From an uncultured Oscillospiraceae bacterium (GTDB taxonomy: Bacteria > Bacillota > Clostridia > Oscillospirales > Oscillospiraceae): a DNA stretch of 64,000 nt. The DNA lies in the NCBI GenBank assembly GCA_947626495.1, contig CANQSJ010000006.1, forward strand, positions 1-64,000, written 5' to 3'. The translations under genes were made by a program, and so were the position numbers. Shown here in pieces: positions 16,511 through 24,484 of the stretch. The notes under the pieces are model-generated. The model ran no database searches and was not told the origin of the DNA. It worked only from the letters and a program-made list of their open reading frames with translations. Within the stretch, counting starts at the first letter, position 1. The number at the start of each line of letters is the position of its first letter.

Positions 16511-17659
16511 ATGGGCACGAGAAAGCTGTATGACGAGGACGCCTATATCCGCCGGTTCCAGGCGCGGGTGCTCCGGTGCGGCGAGACGGCCGGCGGCTGG
16601 GACGTGGTGCTGGACGCCACCGCCTTTTTCCCCGAGGAGGGGGGCCAGACGGCGGATACCGGCACGCTGGGCGGCGTGCGGGTGCTGGACGCCCGGGAGC
16701 GGGACGGGGTCATCCACCACCTCACCGACGGCCCGCTGGAGGCGGGCGCTTTGGCGGAGGGAGTACTGGACTGGCCGGAGCGGTTTCGCAAGATGCAGAC
16801 CCACACCGCCGAGCACATCGTCTCCGGGCTGGTGCACACCATGTTCGGCTATGAGAACGTGGGGTTCCACATGGACCGGGACGGCTGCACCGCGGATATG
16901 AGCGGGGAGCTGACGGCCGGACAGCTGGCCGCCGTGGAGCGGGCCGCCAACGAGGCGGTCTGGGACGACCGGCCGGTGCGGTGCTGCTACCCCGGGGCGG
17001 AGGAGCTGTCGGGGCTGGAATACCGCAGCAAGCTGGACCTGACGGAGGATGTGCGCCTGGTGGAGATCCAGGGGGTGGATCTGTGCGCCTGCTGCGCGCC
17101 CCACGTGTCCTCCGCCGGGCGGATCGGGCTGGTGCGGATCGCCGGCAGCATGCGCCACCGGGGCGGCATGCGCCTGTGGATTAAGGCCGGGTCCGACGCC
17201 CTGGAGGATTACCGGGCCCGCTGCGCGGCGGACGCGGCCATATCGGGGCTTTTGAACGTGCCCCAGCCGGACGTGGCGGAGGGCGTGAAGAGGCTGATGG
17301 ACCAGCGGGACGGGCTGAAGCGGGAGCTGGCGGGCGCCCGCCGCCGGGAGGCGGAGCGGATGGCCCGGGAGCTGACGCCCCGGGCGGGCAGCGCGCTGCT
17401 GTTTTTGCCGGAGGCGGAGACGGAGGAGCTGCGGGCGGCGGCCAACATCGGCATGGAGCGCTGCGGCGGCGTGTGCGCCGTGTTCACCGGCGCCGACGGG
17501 GACTGGCGGTTCGTCATGGCCGGCCGGACGGTGGATATGCGCGCGTTCATAAAAGAAAACGCCCCGGCCCTGCGGGCACGGGGCGGCGGCCAGGAGCGGA
17601 TGATCTCCGGCACCAGCCGCGCCTCCCGGGCGGAGCTGGAGGCGTTTTTCGCGCAATAA
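16511..17659 (+). CDS. Alanyl-tRNA editing protein (AlaX-like)
   Basis: A freestanding editing enzyme that removes serine or glycine mischarged onto tRNA-Ala. The 382-residue protein has the AlaRS second-additional-domain fold: GGQTADTG, the zinc/catalytic motif HTAEH (near residue 97), and the later ligands in CACCAPHVSSAGRIG. The second half, with a helix (near residues 260-300) and a domain resembling DHHA1, is present, making it a long (type II-like) AlaX. GGGAGGT precedes ATG 16511 at about 5 bp. It is divergent from the DUF1294 gene. A plus-strand promoter is not clear. Confidence 0.9.
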   Translation: MGTRKLYDEDAYIRRFQARVLRCGETAGGWDVVLDATAFFPEEGGQTADTGTLGGVRVLDARERDGVIHHLTDGPLEAGALAEGVLDWPERFRKMQTHTAEHIVSGLVHTMFGYENVGFHMDRDGCTADMSGELTAGQLAAVERAANEAVWDDRPVRCCYPGAEELSGLEYRSKLDLTEDVRLVEIQGVDLCACCAPHVSSAGRIGLVRIAGSMRHRGGMRLWIKAGSDALEDYRARCAADAAISGLLNVPQPDVAEGVKRLMDQRDGLKRELAGARRREAERMARELTPRAGSALLFLPEAETEELRAAANIGMERCGGVCAVFTGADGDWRFVMAGRTVDMRAFIKENAPALRARGGGQERMISGTSRASRAELEAFFAQ

Positions 17660-17695
17660 CAGGGGGCGGTCACGCCCCCGCCGGGGCGGACGGCC

Positions 17696-18166
17696 TCACA
17701 GCAGCCGGACCGCCTCCTCCAGACCTTCCCGGTCCTCCTCCGTGAAGCGGCCGGGCAGGACGCTGTCCATGTCCAGCACGCCCCAGATCTCCCCGTCCCG
17801 CCACAGGGGGACGACGATCTCCGAGTGGGTGTTGCAGTCGCAGGCGATGTGTCCGGCGAAGCAGGACACCTCCTCCACCACCTGGCTCTTCCTCTGGGCC
17901 CAGGCCGTGCCGCACACGCCCTTGCCGAAGCCGATGCGGCTGACGGCGGGCTTGCCCTGGAAGGGACCCACCGCCAGGCTGTCCCCGTCCACCAGATAAA
18001 ACCCCGCCCAGTTGACGTTGTCGAAGGCCTGGGCGATCACCGCCGCGGCGTTGGCCAGCCGGGCGGTGCTGTTTTTCTCCTCCCCCAGATACAGCGCCAG
18101 CTGCCCGCGCAGCATGGCGTAAAAGGCTGGCTTCTCCCGGGGATATTCCACTTCGATGTAGCTCAT
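17696..18166 (-). CDS. Free methionine-(R)-sulfoxide reductase, GAF domain
   Basis: Reduces free L-methionine-(R)-sulfoxide, helping repair oxidised methionine. The 156-residue protein is a single GAF domain with the fRMsr cysteines in GKGVCGTAW and AGHIACDCN, and the family block NWAGFYLV. ATG 18166 has GGGAGG at the right distance; the frame continues 18 codons further up without such a site. It is divergent from galM, with the two promoters overlapping at their -35 boxes. Confidence 0.9.
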   Translation of the reverse strand: MSYIEVEYPREKPAFYAMLRGQLALYLGEEKNSTARLANAAAVIAQAFDNVNWAGFYLVDGDSLAVGPFQGKPAVSRIGFGKGVCGTAWAQRKSQVVEEVSCFAGHIACDCNTHSEIVVPLWRDGEIWGVLDMDSVLPGRFTEEDREGLEEAVRLL

Positions 18167-18191
18167 GGGTCCGCCTCCCGCGTTTTTTGTT

Positions 18192-18220
18192 ATTGTACCA
18201 GCCCCGGTAGGTTTTGACAA
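18192..18220 (-). promoter_or_regulatory. Promoter of the methionine sulfoxide reductase gene
   Basis: Minus strand: -35 TTGTCA (18215-18220), 17-bp spacer, -10 TACAAT (18192-18197). Five of its six -35 bases are shared with the galM -35 on the other strand. Confidence 0.75.
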
Positions 18221-18242
18221 CGGTTTTTCCCCATGCTATGAT
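18214..18242 (+). promoter_or_regulatory. Promoter of galM
   Basis: Plus strand: -35 TTGACA (18214-18219), 17-bp spacer, -10 TATGAT (18237-18242). The leader to galM is short, about 24 nt, with AAGGAGG. Confidence 0.85.
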
Positions 18243-18272
18243 GAGAAAAACGGCAATAAGGAGGCATCTGCC

Positions 18273-19295
18273 ATGGCTGTCACCTCATTCCCCTTCGGGA
18301 CCACCGCGGACGGCCGCGCCGTCACCGCCTGGCGGCTCACCAACGCCCAGGGCGCGTCCGTCACCGTACTGGACTATGGGGCCACCGTCCAGGCCCTGAA
18401 CGTGCCGAACCGGCAGGGTGGCTTCACCGACGTGGCGCTGGGCTACGACACCCTGGCCGAATACGAGGCCGCCGACGGCTATCTGGGCGCCACGGTGGGC
18501 CGGGTGGGCAACCGCATCGGCGGGGCCCGGTTCTGGCTCAACGGCCAGGAGCACATCCTGGCGAAAAACGACGGGGAGAACCACCTCCACGGCGGGCTGG
18601 CGGGCTTTGACAAGCATATCTGGTCCGTCCGGCCGGAGGAGAACGCCCTCACCTTCTCCCGGCTGTCCCCGGATGGGGAGGAGGGCTACCCCGGGAATCT
18701 GACCGTGTCCGTCACCTATACCCTGGGGGAGGGACCGGTCCTGGCCATTGCATACGAGGCGACGGCGGACCGGGACACGGTGGTGAACCTCACCAACCAC
18801 ACCTACTTCAACCTGAACGGCGGCGGATCCGTGCTGGACCACACCCTGCGGCTGGCCGCCCGGCGGTTCTGCGAAAACGACGGCGGCTGCCTGCCCACGG
18901 GCCGTCTGCTGGAGGCGGAGGGCACGGCCTTCGACTTTCGCGCGGCCAAGCCCATCGGCCGGGACATCGGCGCGGACGAGGAGCAGCTGCGTCTGGCGGG
19001 GGGCTATGACCACTGCTTCGCGCTGGAGGGCGGCCCCGCGGCGGTGCTTTACAGCGCCGCCAGCGGCGTGGAGATGACCCTGGAGACGGATCTGCCCGGG
19101 GTGCAGGTCTATACCGCCAACGGACTGGGTCCCCGCCGGGGCAAGGGCGGCGCCGCCATGGGTCCCCGGGGCGCGGTGTGTCTGGAGACCCAGCTGTTCC
19201 CCAACGCCATGAACTGCTGGGGCTTCCCCTCCCCGGTGCTCCGGGCGGGGAAGCGGCTGCGCACCGGCACTCTCTGGCGCTTCGCAGTGCGCTGA
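18273..19295 (+). CDS. galM: Aldose 1-epimerase (mutarotase)
   Basis: Interconverts alpha and beta anomers of galactose/glucose in the cytoplasm. The 340-residue protein matches the family in length, with GRVGNRIGGARFWLNG (residues near 74), HLHGG, LTNHTYFNL (containing the catalytic His region) and a late acidic residue region CLETQLFPNAMN. AAGGAGG lies 7 bp before ATG 18273. It is a single gene: its neighbours are convergent and divergent, and no other galactose genes are in the window. Confidence 0.94.
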   Translation: MAVTSFPFGTTADGRAVTAWRLTNAQGASVTVLDYGATVQALNVPNRQGGFTDVALGYDTLAEYEAADGYLGATVGRVGNRIGGARFWLNGQEHILAKNDGENHLHGGLAGFDKHIWSVRPEENALTFSRLSPDGEEGYPGNLTVSVTYTLGEGPVLAIAYEATADRDTVVNLTNHTYFNLNGGGSVLDHTLRLAARRFCENDGGCLPTGRLLEAEGTAFDFRAAKPIGRDIGADEEQLRLAGGYDHCFALEGGPAAVLYSAASGVEMTLETDLPGVQVYTANGLGPRRGKGGAAMGPRGAVCLETQLFPNAMNCWGFPSPVLRAGKRLRTGTLWRFAVR

Positions 19296-19300
19296 GCGAC

Positions 19301-19335
19301 AAAAAAAGCGCCCTCCCGCGGGAGGGCGCTTTTTT
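19301..19335. terminator. Bidirectional terminator galM / trmD
   Basis: The A7 tract, stem GCGCCCTCC (19308-19316), loop CGCG and GGAGGGCGC (19321-19329) are followed by T6. It serves both convergent genes. Confidence 0.93.
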
Positions 19336-19338
19336 GCG

Positions 19339-20604
19339 TCAAAACACCTTTTCATAGCCCAGGCGGCGCCGGTCCGATTCAATGGGGAGGGACAGGATGA
19401 TCTGCCCGCACAGGGCGTAGCCCCGCCGCTCCAGCAGCCGCCGCATGGTCCGGTTGTCCGGGTGGGTGTCCACCCGGACGCTGCCGTAGCCCCGGCCCAG
19501 GGCCAGGTCCTCGCACAGCTGAAACATCTCGTCGGCAAGCCCGCGGCCCCGGAAGAGGGCCCGCACCGCCGCCCGGTGGATGGTGGCGTAGGGCGCGCCG
19601 TCGGTGCGCCAGGCCCCGTCGATGCCGTCGTAATCCGGCTCCGGGTCGGTGTACAGGCAGATCATGCCCGCGCTCCCGCCGTCGTGGGTGAACAGCCAGC
19701 AGCCCCCCGCGGCGATATCCCCCAGCAGGGTATCCCGGCCGGGGAAGCCGTCCTGCCACTGGTCCACGCCGCACTGGCGCAGATATTCGCTGGCCTCCGC
19801 CGCGATGGCCAGCAGCGTCTCCACATCCCCCTCCGACGCCGGGCGGCAGTCGTAGACGAGCTTTTCCCGGCCGGTGAGCCGGGCGATGATGCGCTCCTCC
19901 TCCGGGCTCCGGGGGGTATAGGCGGCGAACATATCCGGCCGCCGGGCCTGGGTGCGGATGAGCTGCTGCTCCCGCCGCCAGGCTTCGATCTCTTTGTGCT
20001 TTCCCTCCCGGAGCACCTCCGGCACCGTGAGGCCCTCCCAGGTCTCCGGCCGGGTGTACTGGGGGTATTCCAGCAGCCCGTCCCAGTGGCTCTCGCCCAT
20101 GTAGCAGGCCGGGTCGGACAGCACCCCCGGCACCATCCGGCACACGCTGTCGGCGATGGCCATGGCGGGGATCTCCCCGCCGGTGAGCACGAAGTCCCCC
20201 AGACTCAGCTCCTCGTCGCAGCATGCTTCGATGAACCGCTCGTCCACCCCCTCATAGTGGCCGCACACCAGCACCAGATGGTCGTACTCCGACACCAGTC
20301 GCCGGGCGTGGCCCTGGTCGAACCGGGCTCCCTGGGGGGACAGGTAGATCACCCGCCGCTTTCGCGGTCCGGCCTGGGCCGTCACCCAGTCCAGGCAGGA
20401 TTTCAGCGGCTGGGCCATCATCACGCAGCCCCACCCGCCGCCGTAGGGATAGTCGTCCACCTGCTGCTGTTTGTTCTCGGTGAAGTCCCGGATCTGGACG
20501 CAGTTGATCTCGATGAGCCCCTTTTTGGCCGCCCGGCCCAGGATGGAGGCATCCATCATGGGCTGCACCGCCTCGGGGAACAGGGTCAGGATGTCGATAC
20601 GCAT
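19339..20604 (-). CDS. trmD: tRNA (guanine37-N1)-methyltransferase fused to a GNAT acetyltransferase
   Basis: TrmD methylates G37 next to the anticodon and prevents +1 frameshifting. Residues 1-235 are a complete TrmD: MRIDILTLFPEAV, the SAM-knot sequences YPYGGGWGCVM and CGHYEGVDER, SLGDFVLTGGEIPAM. Residues about 249-421 form a GNAT domain: acetyl-CoA loop RGRGLADEM near residue 353 and VDTHPDNRTMRRLLERRGY. The frame is open and continuous with no stop between the parts. Normal TrmD is about 240 residues, so the tail is a true extra domain. It lies downstream of the ABC cassette rather than directly after rimM, and the usual rplS is not next. The tail may acetylate a small molecule or protein; no substrate can be inferred. 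Confidence 0.92.
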   Translation of the reverse strand: MRIDILTLFPEAVQPMMDASILGRAAKKGLIEINCVQIRDFTENKQQQVDDYPYGGGWGCVMMAQPLKSCLDWVTAQAGPRKRRVIYLSPQGARFDQGHARRLVSEYDHLVLVCGHYEGVDERFIEACCDEELSLGDFVLTGGEIPAMAIADSVCRMVPGVLSDPACYMGESHWDGLLEYPQYTRPETWEGLTVPEVLREGKHKEIEAWRREQQLIRTQARRPDMFAAYTPRSPEEERIIARLTGREKLVYDCRPASEGDVETLLAIAAEASEYLRQCGVDQWQDGFPGRDTLLGDIAAGGCWLFTHDGGSAGMICLYTDPEPDYDGIDGAWRTDGAPYATIHRAAVRALFRGRGLADEMFQLCEDLALGRGYGSVRVDTHPDNRTMRRLLERRGYALCGQIILSLPIESDRRRLGYEKVF

Positions 20605-20682
20605 GCTCGTGCTCCGCCTTTGTCGTTCTTTCCGAGAAGTATAACACGGCCCGGCGGAAAAATCCACCGGGCCGCGTACGAT

Positions 20683-22395
20683 TTAGCCGTTGGCGACGGT
20701 ATACAGGCTGTAAAAGTACCCCTTGCGGGCCATGAGATCGGCGAATGTGCCCCGCTCCGCCACCGCGCCGTCCCGCAGGACGAACACCTCGTCGTACCGG
20801 GCGAGAAGGGACGCCTCCAGCCGGTGGGTCACCACCAGCCGGGTCAGGCCCTCCAGGTCCAGGATGGCGGAGGCGACGGCGTAGGCGGTCTCGTTGTCCA
20901 GGGCGGCGGTGGCCTCGTCCAGCAGCAGCACCGGCGTGCCCCGCAGCAGCGCCCGGGCGATGGAGATGCGCTGCCGCTCCCCGCCGGAGAGACCGGCGCC
21001 GTTCTCCCCGCAGCGGTAATCCTCTCCCCGCTCCGCCAGCAGGGGGCAGAGCCCCGCCCGCGACGCGGCGCTGTCCACCGCCCCGTCCGGGAAGTTGCGG
21101 AACATGGTGATGTTCCGGCGGATGGTGTCGTCAAAGAGGAACACGCTCTGGCCGATGAGGCTCTCCAGGTCGTAGAGACTGTCCGGGTCGATGGCGCGCA
21201 TCTGGCGTCCGTCCACGGTCAGGGAGCCGGTATAGCCGTCGTGAGCGCCCATGAGAAGATGGAGAAGGGTGCTCTTGCCGGAGCCGGAGGGGCCCACCAG
21301 GGCGTACTTTTTCCCCGCCTCCAGCCGCATGGACACATTTTGCAGCACCGGCTTTCCCGGCTCGTAGGCGAAGGACACGTCCCGCAGCTCGATGGCGTCG
21401 CGGAGCGCCGGCTCGATGGGCTCTCCCCGCCGGGCGGCGTTCTCCTCCGTCACCGTGGCCAGCTTTTCGATGAGGCCCCGGGCGGCCTTCCGCTGGGCCA
21501 GCAGCTGGGGTATCTGCTGGACCGGCTGGATGAGGGAGTGGGAGAGATTGGTGAAGATCAGCACCGTACCCGCCGTGATGCTGCCCCGCAGCGCCAGATA
21601 CGCGCCGATGAAAAACATGCCGAACTGCATGATGACGGAGAGACTGCTACCCGCGCCCTGCATGGCGCCCCGCCAGCGCAGCCGGCGGCTCCTGGCATGC
21701 TCCAGAGCCCGGTCCTCCCCGTCGAAAATGCGCCCCGCCTCCGGCTCGGCCTTGAAGCTCTTGATGACGGCAAAGCCGGCCAGCAGGTCCTTGACTCTGC
21801 CCACAAAGCCCTCGTTTGCGTCGCTGAGGGCCTTTTCCCGCCGGGCCAGACCCGGGCCAAATACAGTCACCCCCAGGAAGGGCAGCACGCACAGCGCCAC
21901 GGAGGCCCCCGTCAGCGCGGGGCTGTAGGTGAGCAGGAACACCAGGGTGGCCGCGAAATTCAAGGGCAGCATGATCAGATCGAACAGGCTTTGCAGATAG
22001 TCGGAGCCGATCACGGTCACATCGCTGGTGAGGACGGCGAGATACCGCCCGGTGTTCTCCCGGGCAAAGGCGCTGATGCCCTTTTCAGAGAGCTTCTGAA
22101 AGGCGCAGGACTTGTATTGGCGCAGCGCCCGGCCCAGCCAGCCGCTGAGGGACCGGTAATACAGCGCCTCCGACACGCCCAGAAACACCGCCACGCCCGC
22201 CGCCGCCCACAGCAGCCGGGCCAGCCGGGCGGCGTCCAGCGCCGCGACGGCGTCTATCACCTCCCCCAGCACCCATGACACGATAAGCATGGCCGGTATC
22301 TGCAGCATGTACAGCGCCGCCGTCACCAAAAAGCGGAGGCGGTTGCGCGCATAAAACGCCCGGATATAGGGCCGGGCGGGGTCAGGCCGTCTCAT
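20683..22395 (-). CDS. ABC exporter, fused membrane and ATPase domains
   Basis: A 570-residue half-transporter. The N-terminal membrane domain spans about residues 15-310. The ATPase has Walker A VGPSGSGKST, signature LSGGERQRISIARALL, Walker B VLLLDEATAALD and H-loop VVTHRLE. It is a paralogue of 10035-11750 (matching C-terminal ends and ATPase blocks). It overlaps the upstream regulator gene by 14 bp. The cassette sits between rimM and trmD. No terminator is seen before trmD, 78 bp downstream, so trmD may be transcribed from the cassette promoter. Substrate unknown. Confidence 0.9.
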   Translation of the reverse strand: MRRPDPARPYIRAFYARNRLRFLVTAALYMLQIPAMLIVSWVLGEVIDAVAALDAARLARLLWAAAGVAVFLGVSEALYYRSLSGWLGRALRQYKSCAFQKLSEKGISAFARENTGRYLAVLTSDVTVIGSDYLQSLFDLIMLPLNFAATLVFLLTYSPALTGASVALCVLPFLGVTVFGPGLARREKALSDANEGFVGRVKDLLAGFAVIKSFKAEPEAGRIFDGEDRALEHARSRRLRWRGAMQGAGSSLSVIMQFGMFFIGAYLALRGSITAGTVLIFTNLSHSLIQPVQQIPQLLAQRKAARGLIEKLATVTEENAARRGEPIEPALRDAIELRDVSFAYEPGKPVLQNVSMRLEAGKKYALVGPSGSGKSTLLHLLMGAHDGYTGSLTVDGRQMRAIDPDSLYDLESLIGQSVFLFDDTIRRNITMFRNFPDGAVDSAASRAGLCPLLAERGEDYRCGENGAGLSGGERQRISIARALLRGTPVLLLDEATAALDNETAYAVASAILDLEGLTRLVVTHRLEASLLARYDEVFVLRDGAVAERGTFADLMARKGYFYSLYTVANG

Positions 22396-23272
22396 CCCGC
22401 GCGTCCCCCTTCCCGAAGCAGGTTTGGCGGACTACGTTGCCCACCAGGTTCATCCCGTATGGCTGAAGCATCCAGCGGGCGAAGGTCAGCAGCGGCACCA
22501 CGCCGCTGTAATCGCCGATGGCGTAGGTGTCCAGCGAGCCCTCCGGCAGGGTGATCTGCTCTTTTTGCAGAAAGCGCGCCTGTGTCAGCGCCTCCAGCGC
22601 CCGCTCCGTCTCCGGCAGGGGCGCACCCGTGCGCTGGGCCACCGCCGCCGCCGAATAGAGGCCCTGTTTGTTCCGGCAGAAGAACCGCAGCGCCTCCATG
22701 GCCCCCGGCAGCACCATGGCGCCAAACAGCGTGCGGTATTCGTCGTCGGTCAGGAAGTATTTTTCATAGCCCTCCTCCGGCTCCGGGAACACCCCGAAAT
22801 AGGAGTAGTCCTCCGCGCCCACGCCCAGGAGGTAGCCGGCGTCGGTGCCTGTCATCGTGCGCATCAGCGCCTTGCCCTCGCCAAACAGGCTTGGTTTGTC
22901 CAGCTCCGCCTTTTCAGGATAGGCGATCCAGGGCGCGTCAAAGAGGCTGTCGCTGATGCCGTAAATGGCCGCCTCCCACAAAAGCCGGGTCAGGCCGGTC
23001 AGCCGGTCCTTCTCCGGGATGGACCGCATCCACTGGATAAGGTCGTTGGACATATTTTTGGCCGGGCCGCTCTCCCGGCCGAACAGGGCGTCCACCGTCA
23101 CGTGCAGCCGGTCGGCGATGGCGGGCAGCAGCGTCACGTCCGGCGCGCCGCCGCACTCCCACCGGCTCACCGCCTGGGTGCTCACGCCCACGGCTTTGCC
23201 CAGCTCCTCCTGGGTCAAACCCGCCGCCTTTCGGTACCGGGCGATCTGCTCGCCGATCAGCTCCGTTTTCAT
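22382..23272 (-). CDS. XRE-family regulator of the ABC cassette
   Basis: The 296-residue protein has an N-terminal helix-turn-helix at residues 5-60 (LTQEELGKAVGVSTQAVSRWE) and a C-terminal part of about 230 residues, not obviously TPR, that may bind a ligand; it contains a stretch resembling a winged helix (AAVAQRTGAPLPETERALEALTQ, quoted here in pieces at residues about 225-245). ATG 23272 is chosen for GAGGGGG upstream; a start at 23293 lacks a binding site. A 10-bp palindrome lies inside its promoter and may be its operator. The overlap with the exporter gene implies coupled expression. Confidence 0.83.
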   Translation of the reverse strand: MKTELIGEQIARYRKAAGLTQEELGKAVGVSTQAVSRWECGGAPDVTLLPAIADRLHVTVDALFGRESGPAKNMSNDLIQWMRSIPEKDRLTGLTRLLWEAAIYGISDSLFDAPWIAYPEKAELDKPSLFGEGKALMRTMTGTDAGYLLGVGAEDYSYFGVFPEPEEGYEKYFLTDDEYRTLFGAMVLPGAMEALRFFCRNKQGLYSAAAVAQRTGAPLPETERALEALTQARFLQKEQITLPEGSLDTYAIGDYSGVVPLLTFARWMLQPYGMNLVGNVVRQTCFGKGDARDETA

Positions 23273-23304
23273 CCAAAGCGCCCCCTCATTCAAGCGATGG
23301 TTGT

Positions 23305-23333
23305 ATTATAGCTAAAACTGCAGTTGATTACAA
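23305..23333 (-). promoter_or_regulatory. Promoter with palindromic operator candidate for the XRE/ABC cassette
   Basis: Minus strand: -35 TTGTAA (23328-23333), 17-bp spacer, -10 TATAAT (23305-23310). The spacer contains the perfect palindrome AACTGCAGTT (23316-23325). A repressor bound there would block RNA polymerase, which fits autoregulation by the XRE protein. Confidence 0.75.
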
Positions 23334-23379
23334 CGCAGGTAAATTTGACAAAAATCAAGGAATCATTGATATAACGGGC

Positions 23380-23417
23380 AAAAAGAGGGCCTGTCCGTCG
23401 GGACAGACCCTCTTTTT
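23380..23417 (-). terminator. Terminator after rimM
   Basis: AAAAAGAGGG and CTGTCC (23380-23396) pair with GGACAG and CCCTCTTTTT (23401-23417) around GTCG, with one mismatch pair. It ends the ylxM-ffh-rpsP-khpA-rimM transcript before the inserted cassette. Confidence 0.9.
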
Positions 23418-23425
23418 CTGTTCTC

Positions 23426-23911
23426 TTACATCCCGTCTATCAGCCGGACGGTGACCACGCCGGCGTCGGCGTCCTTTTTCAGCACGAAGGCGGGCACGTC
23501 GGGGACCAGGATCTCCCGCTCCCCCCGGATCACCAGCACGCTGGCGGCGGGCTCGGAGAGGATGTCCTCCACCGTGCCCAGCTCCCGGCCGGACTCGTCC
23601 ACCGCCCGGGCGCCGATGATGTCCTGCAAAAACACCGTCCCGGCGGGCAGCCGGGCGTCCTCCCGGTCGATGAAGATCACCTTGTCCCGCAGGGCCATGG
23701 CGGCGTTCACGTCGTCGGCCCCCTCCAGCGAGGCGATGCACATACCCTTGTGGACCCGGCAGGCGCGGACTTTTACTTCCTTCCCGTCGATATAGAACCG
23801 GCGGAAGCGGGTCAGAAACGCCGCCTCGTCCGCCCAGGGCTGGATGCGTACCTCGCCCCGGACGCCGTGGGTGTTCACGATCTGCCCCGCCTCTAAATAA
23901 CGTTTTTTCAA
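23426..23911 (-). CDS. rimM: Ribosome maturation factor RimM
   Basis: RimM binds S19 and assists assembly of the 30S head. The 161-residue product has the N-terminal RimM domain (LEAGQIVNTHGVRGEVRIQP, residues 5-24) and a C-terminal PRC barrel (DIIGARAVDESGRELGTV and VLVIRGEREILVPDVPAFV). Start overlaps the khpA stop by 4 bp. In most Firmicutes trmD follows directly; here a terminator and a regulator/ABC cassette come first. Confidence 0.94.
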   Translation of the reverse strand: MKKRYLEAGQIVNTHGVRGEVRIQPWADEAAFLTRFRRFYIDGKEVKVRACRVHKGMCIASLEGADDVNAAMALRDKVIFIDREDARLPAGTVFLQDIIGARAVDESGRELGTVEDILSEPAASVLVIRGEREILVPDVPAFVLKKDADAGVVTVRLIDGM

Positions 23912-24138
23912 TCCAGTATCTCGACTGAGATCTTTTTGCCCTGACGCTGGGCCACCGTCTTCATCAGCACACGGATCTGGCGTACGATCCGGCCCTGGCG
24001 GCCGATGACCTTGCCCATATCCCCGTCTGCCACCCGTACCTCGTATACGGTGGTGCCGTCGTCGGTGTGCTCGTCCACAGTGACCTTATCAGGGTTGTCC
24101 ACAAGACACTGGATGATATAGGTCAGCAGTTCTTTCAT
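23908..24138 (-). CDS. khpA: KH-domain RNA-binding protein KhpA
   Basis: A 76-residue type II KH protein. The RNA-binding loop GKVIGRQGRIV (GxxG = GRQG) lies near residues 40-50. KhpA pairs with KhpB/EloR in Gram-positive bacteria and affects cell elongation and RNA metabolism. It stands between rpsP and rimM, its conserved position. It overlaps rimM by 4 bp. Confidence 0.93.
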   Translation of the reverse strand: MKELLTYIIQCLVDNPDKVTVDEHTDDGTTVYEVRVADGDMGKVIGRQGRIVRQIRVLMKTVAQRQGKKISVEILD

Positions 24139-24154
24139 GAGGCGTCTCCGTCTC

Positions 24155-24421
24155 TTATTCCGCCGGCTCGGCGGCGGGAGCCTGCTGGGCCTCGGCCAGC
24201 TTCAGGAGACCGCGGACGGTGTCGGTGGGCTGAGCGCCGCAGCCGATCCAGTACTTGGCGCGCTCCAGGTCGATCTGGATGGAAGCGGGCTTGGCCATGG
24301 GGTCATAGATGCCCAGCTCCTCGATGTTCCGGCCGTCCCGGGGGGAGCGGCTGTCGGCCACCACGATGCGGTAATAGGGGGCCTTCTTGGCGCCCTGTCT
24401 CTTCAAACGGATCTTGACCAT
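24155..24421 (-). CDS. rpsP: 30S ribosomal protein S16
   Basis: S16 is an early-binding 30S assembly protein. The 88-residue product begins [20 protein letters not shown] and contains [18 protein letters not shown], diagnostic of S16. The short Ala/Pro/Glu-rich C-terminal tail is variable in the family. A 63-bp AT-rich gap separates it from ffh upstream; khpA follows 16 bp downstream. Confidence 0.97.
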   Translation of the reverse strand: MVKIRLKRQGAKKAPYYRIVVADSRSPRDGRNIEELGIYDPMAKPASIQIDLERAKYWIGCGAQPTDTVRGLLKLAEAQQAPAAEPAE

Positions 24422-24484
24422 TTTTGTTTTCCTCCAAAAATATTGTTGTTTTGTTTATTTTTCAAATTCAGACGAATTTTGAAA

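Noticed and set aside
19462-22278. Plus-strand open frame of about 940 codons across trmD and the ABC exporter
   Set aside because: It crosses two well supported minus-strand genes and has no motif.
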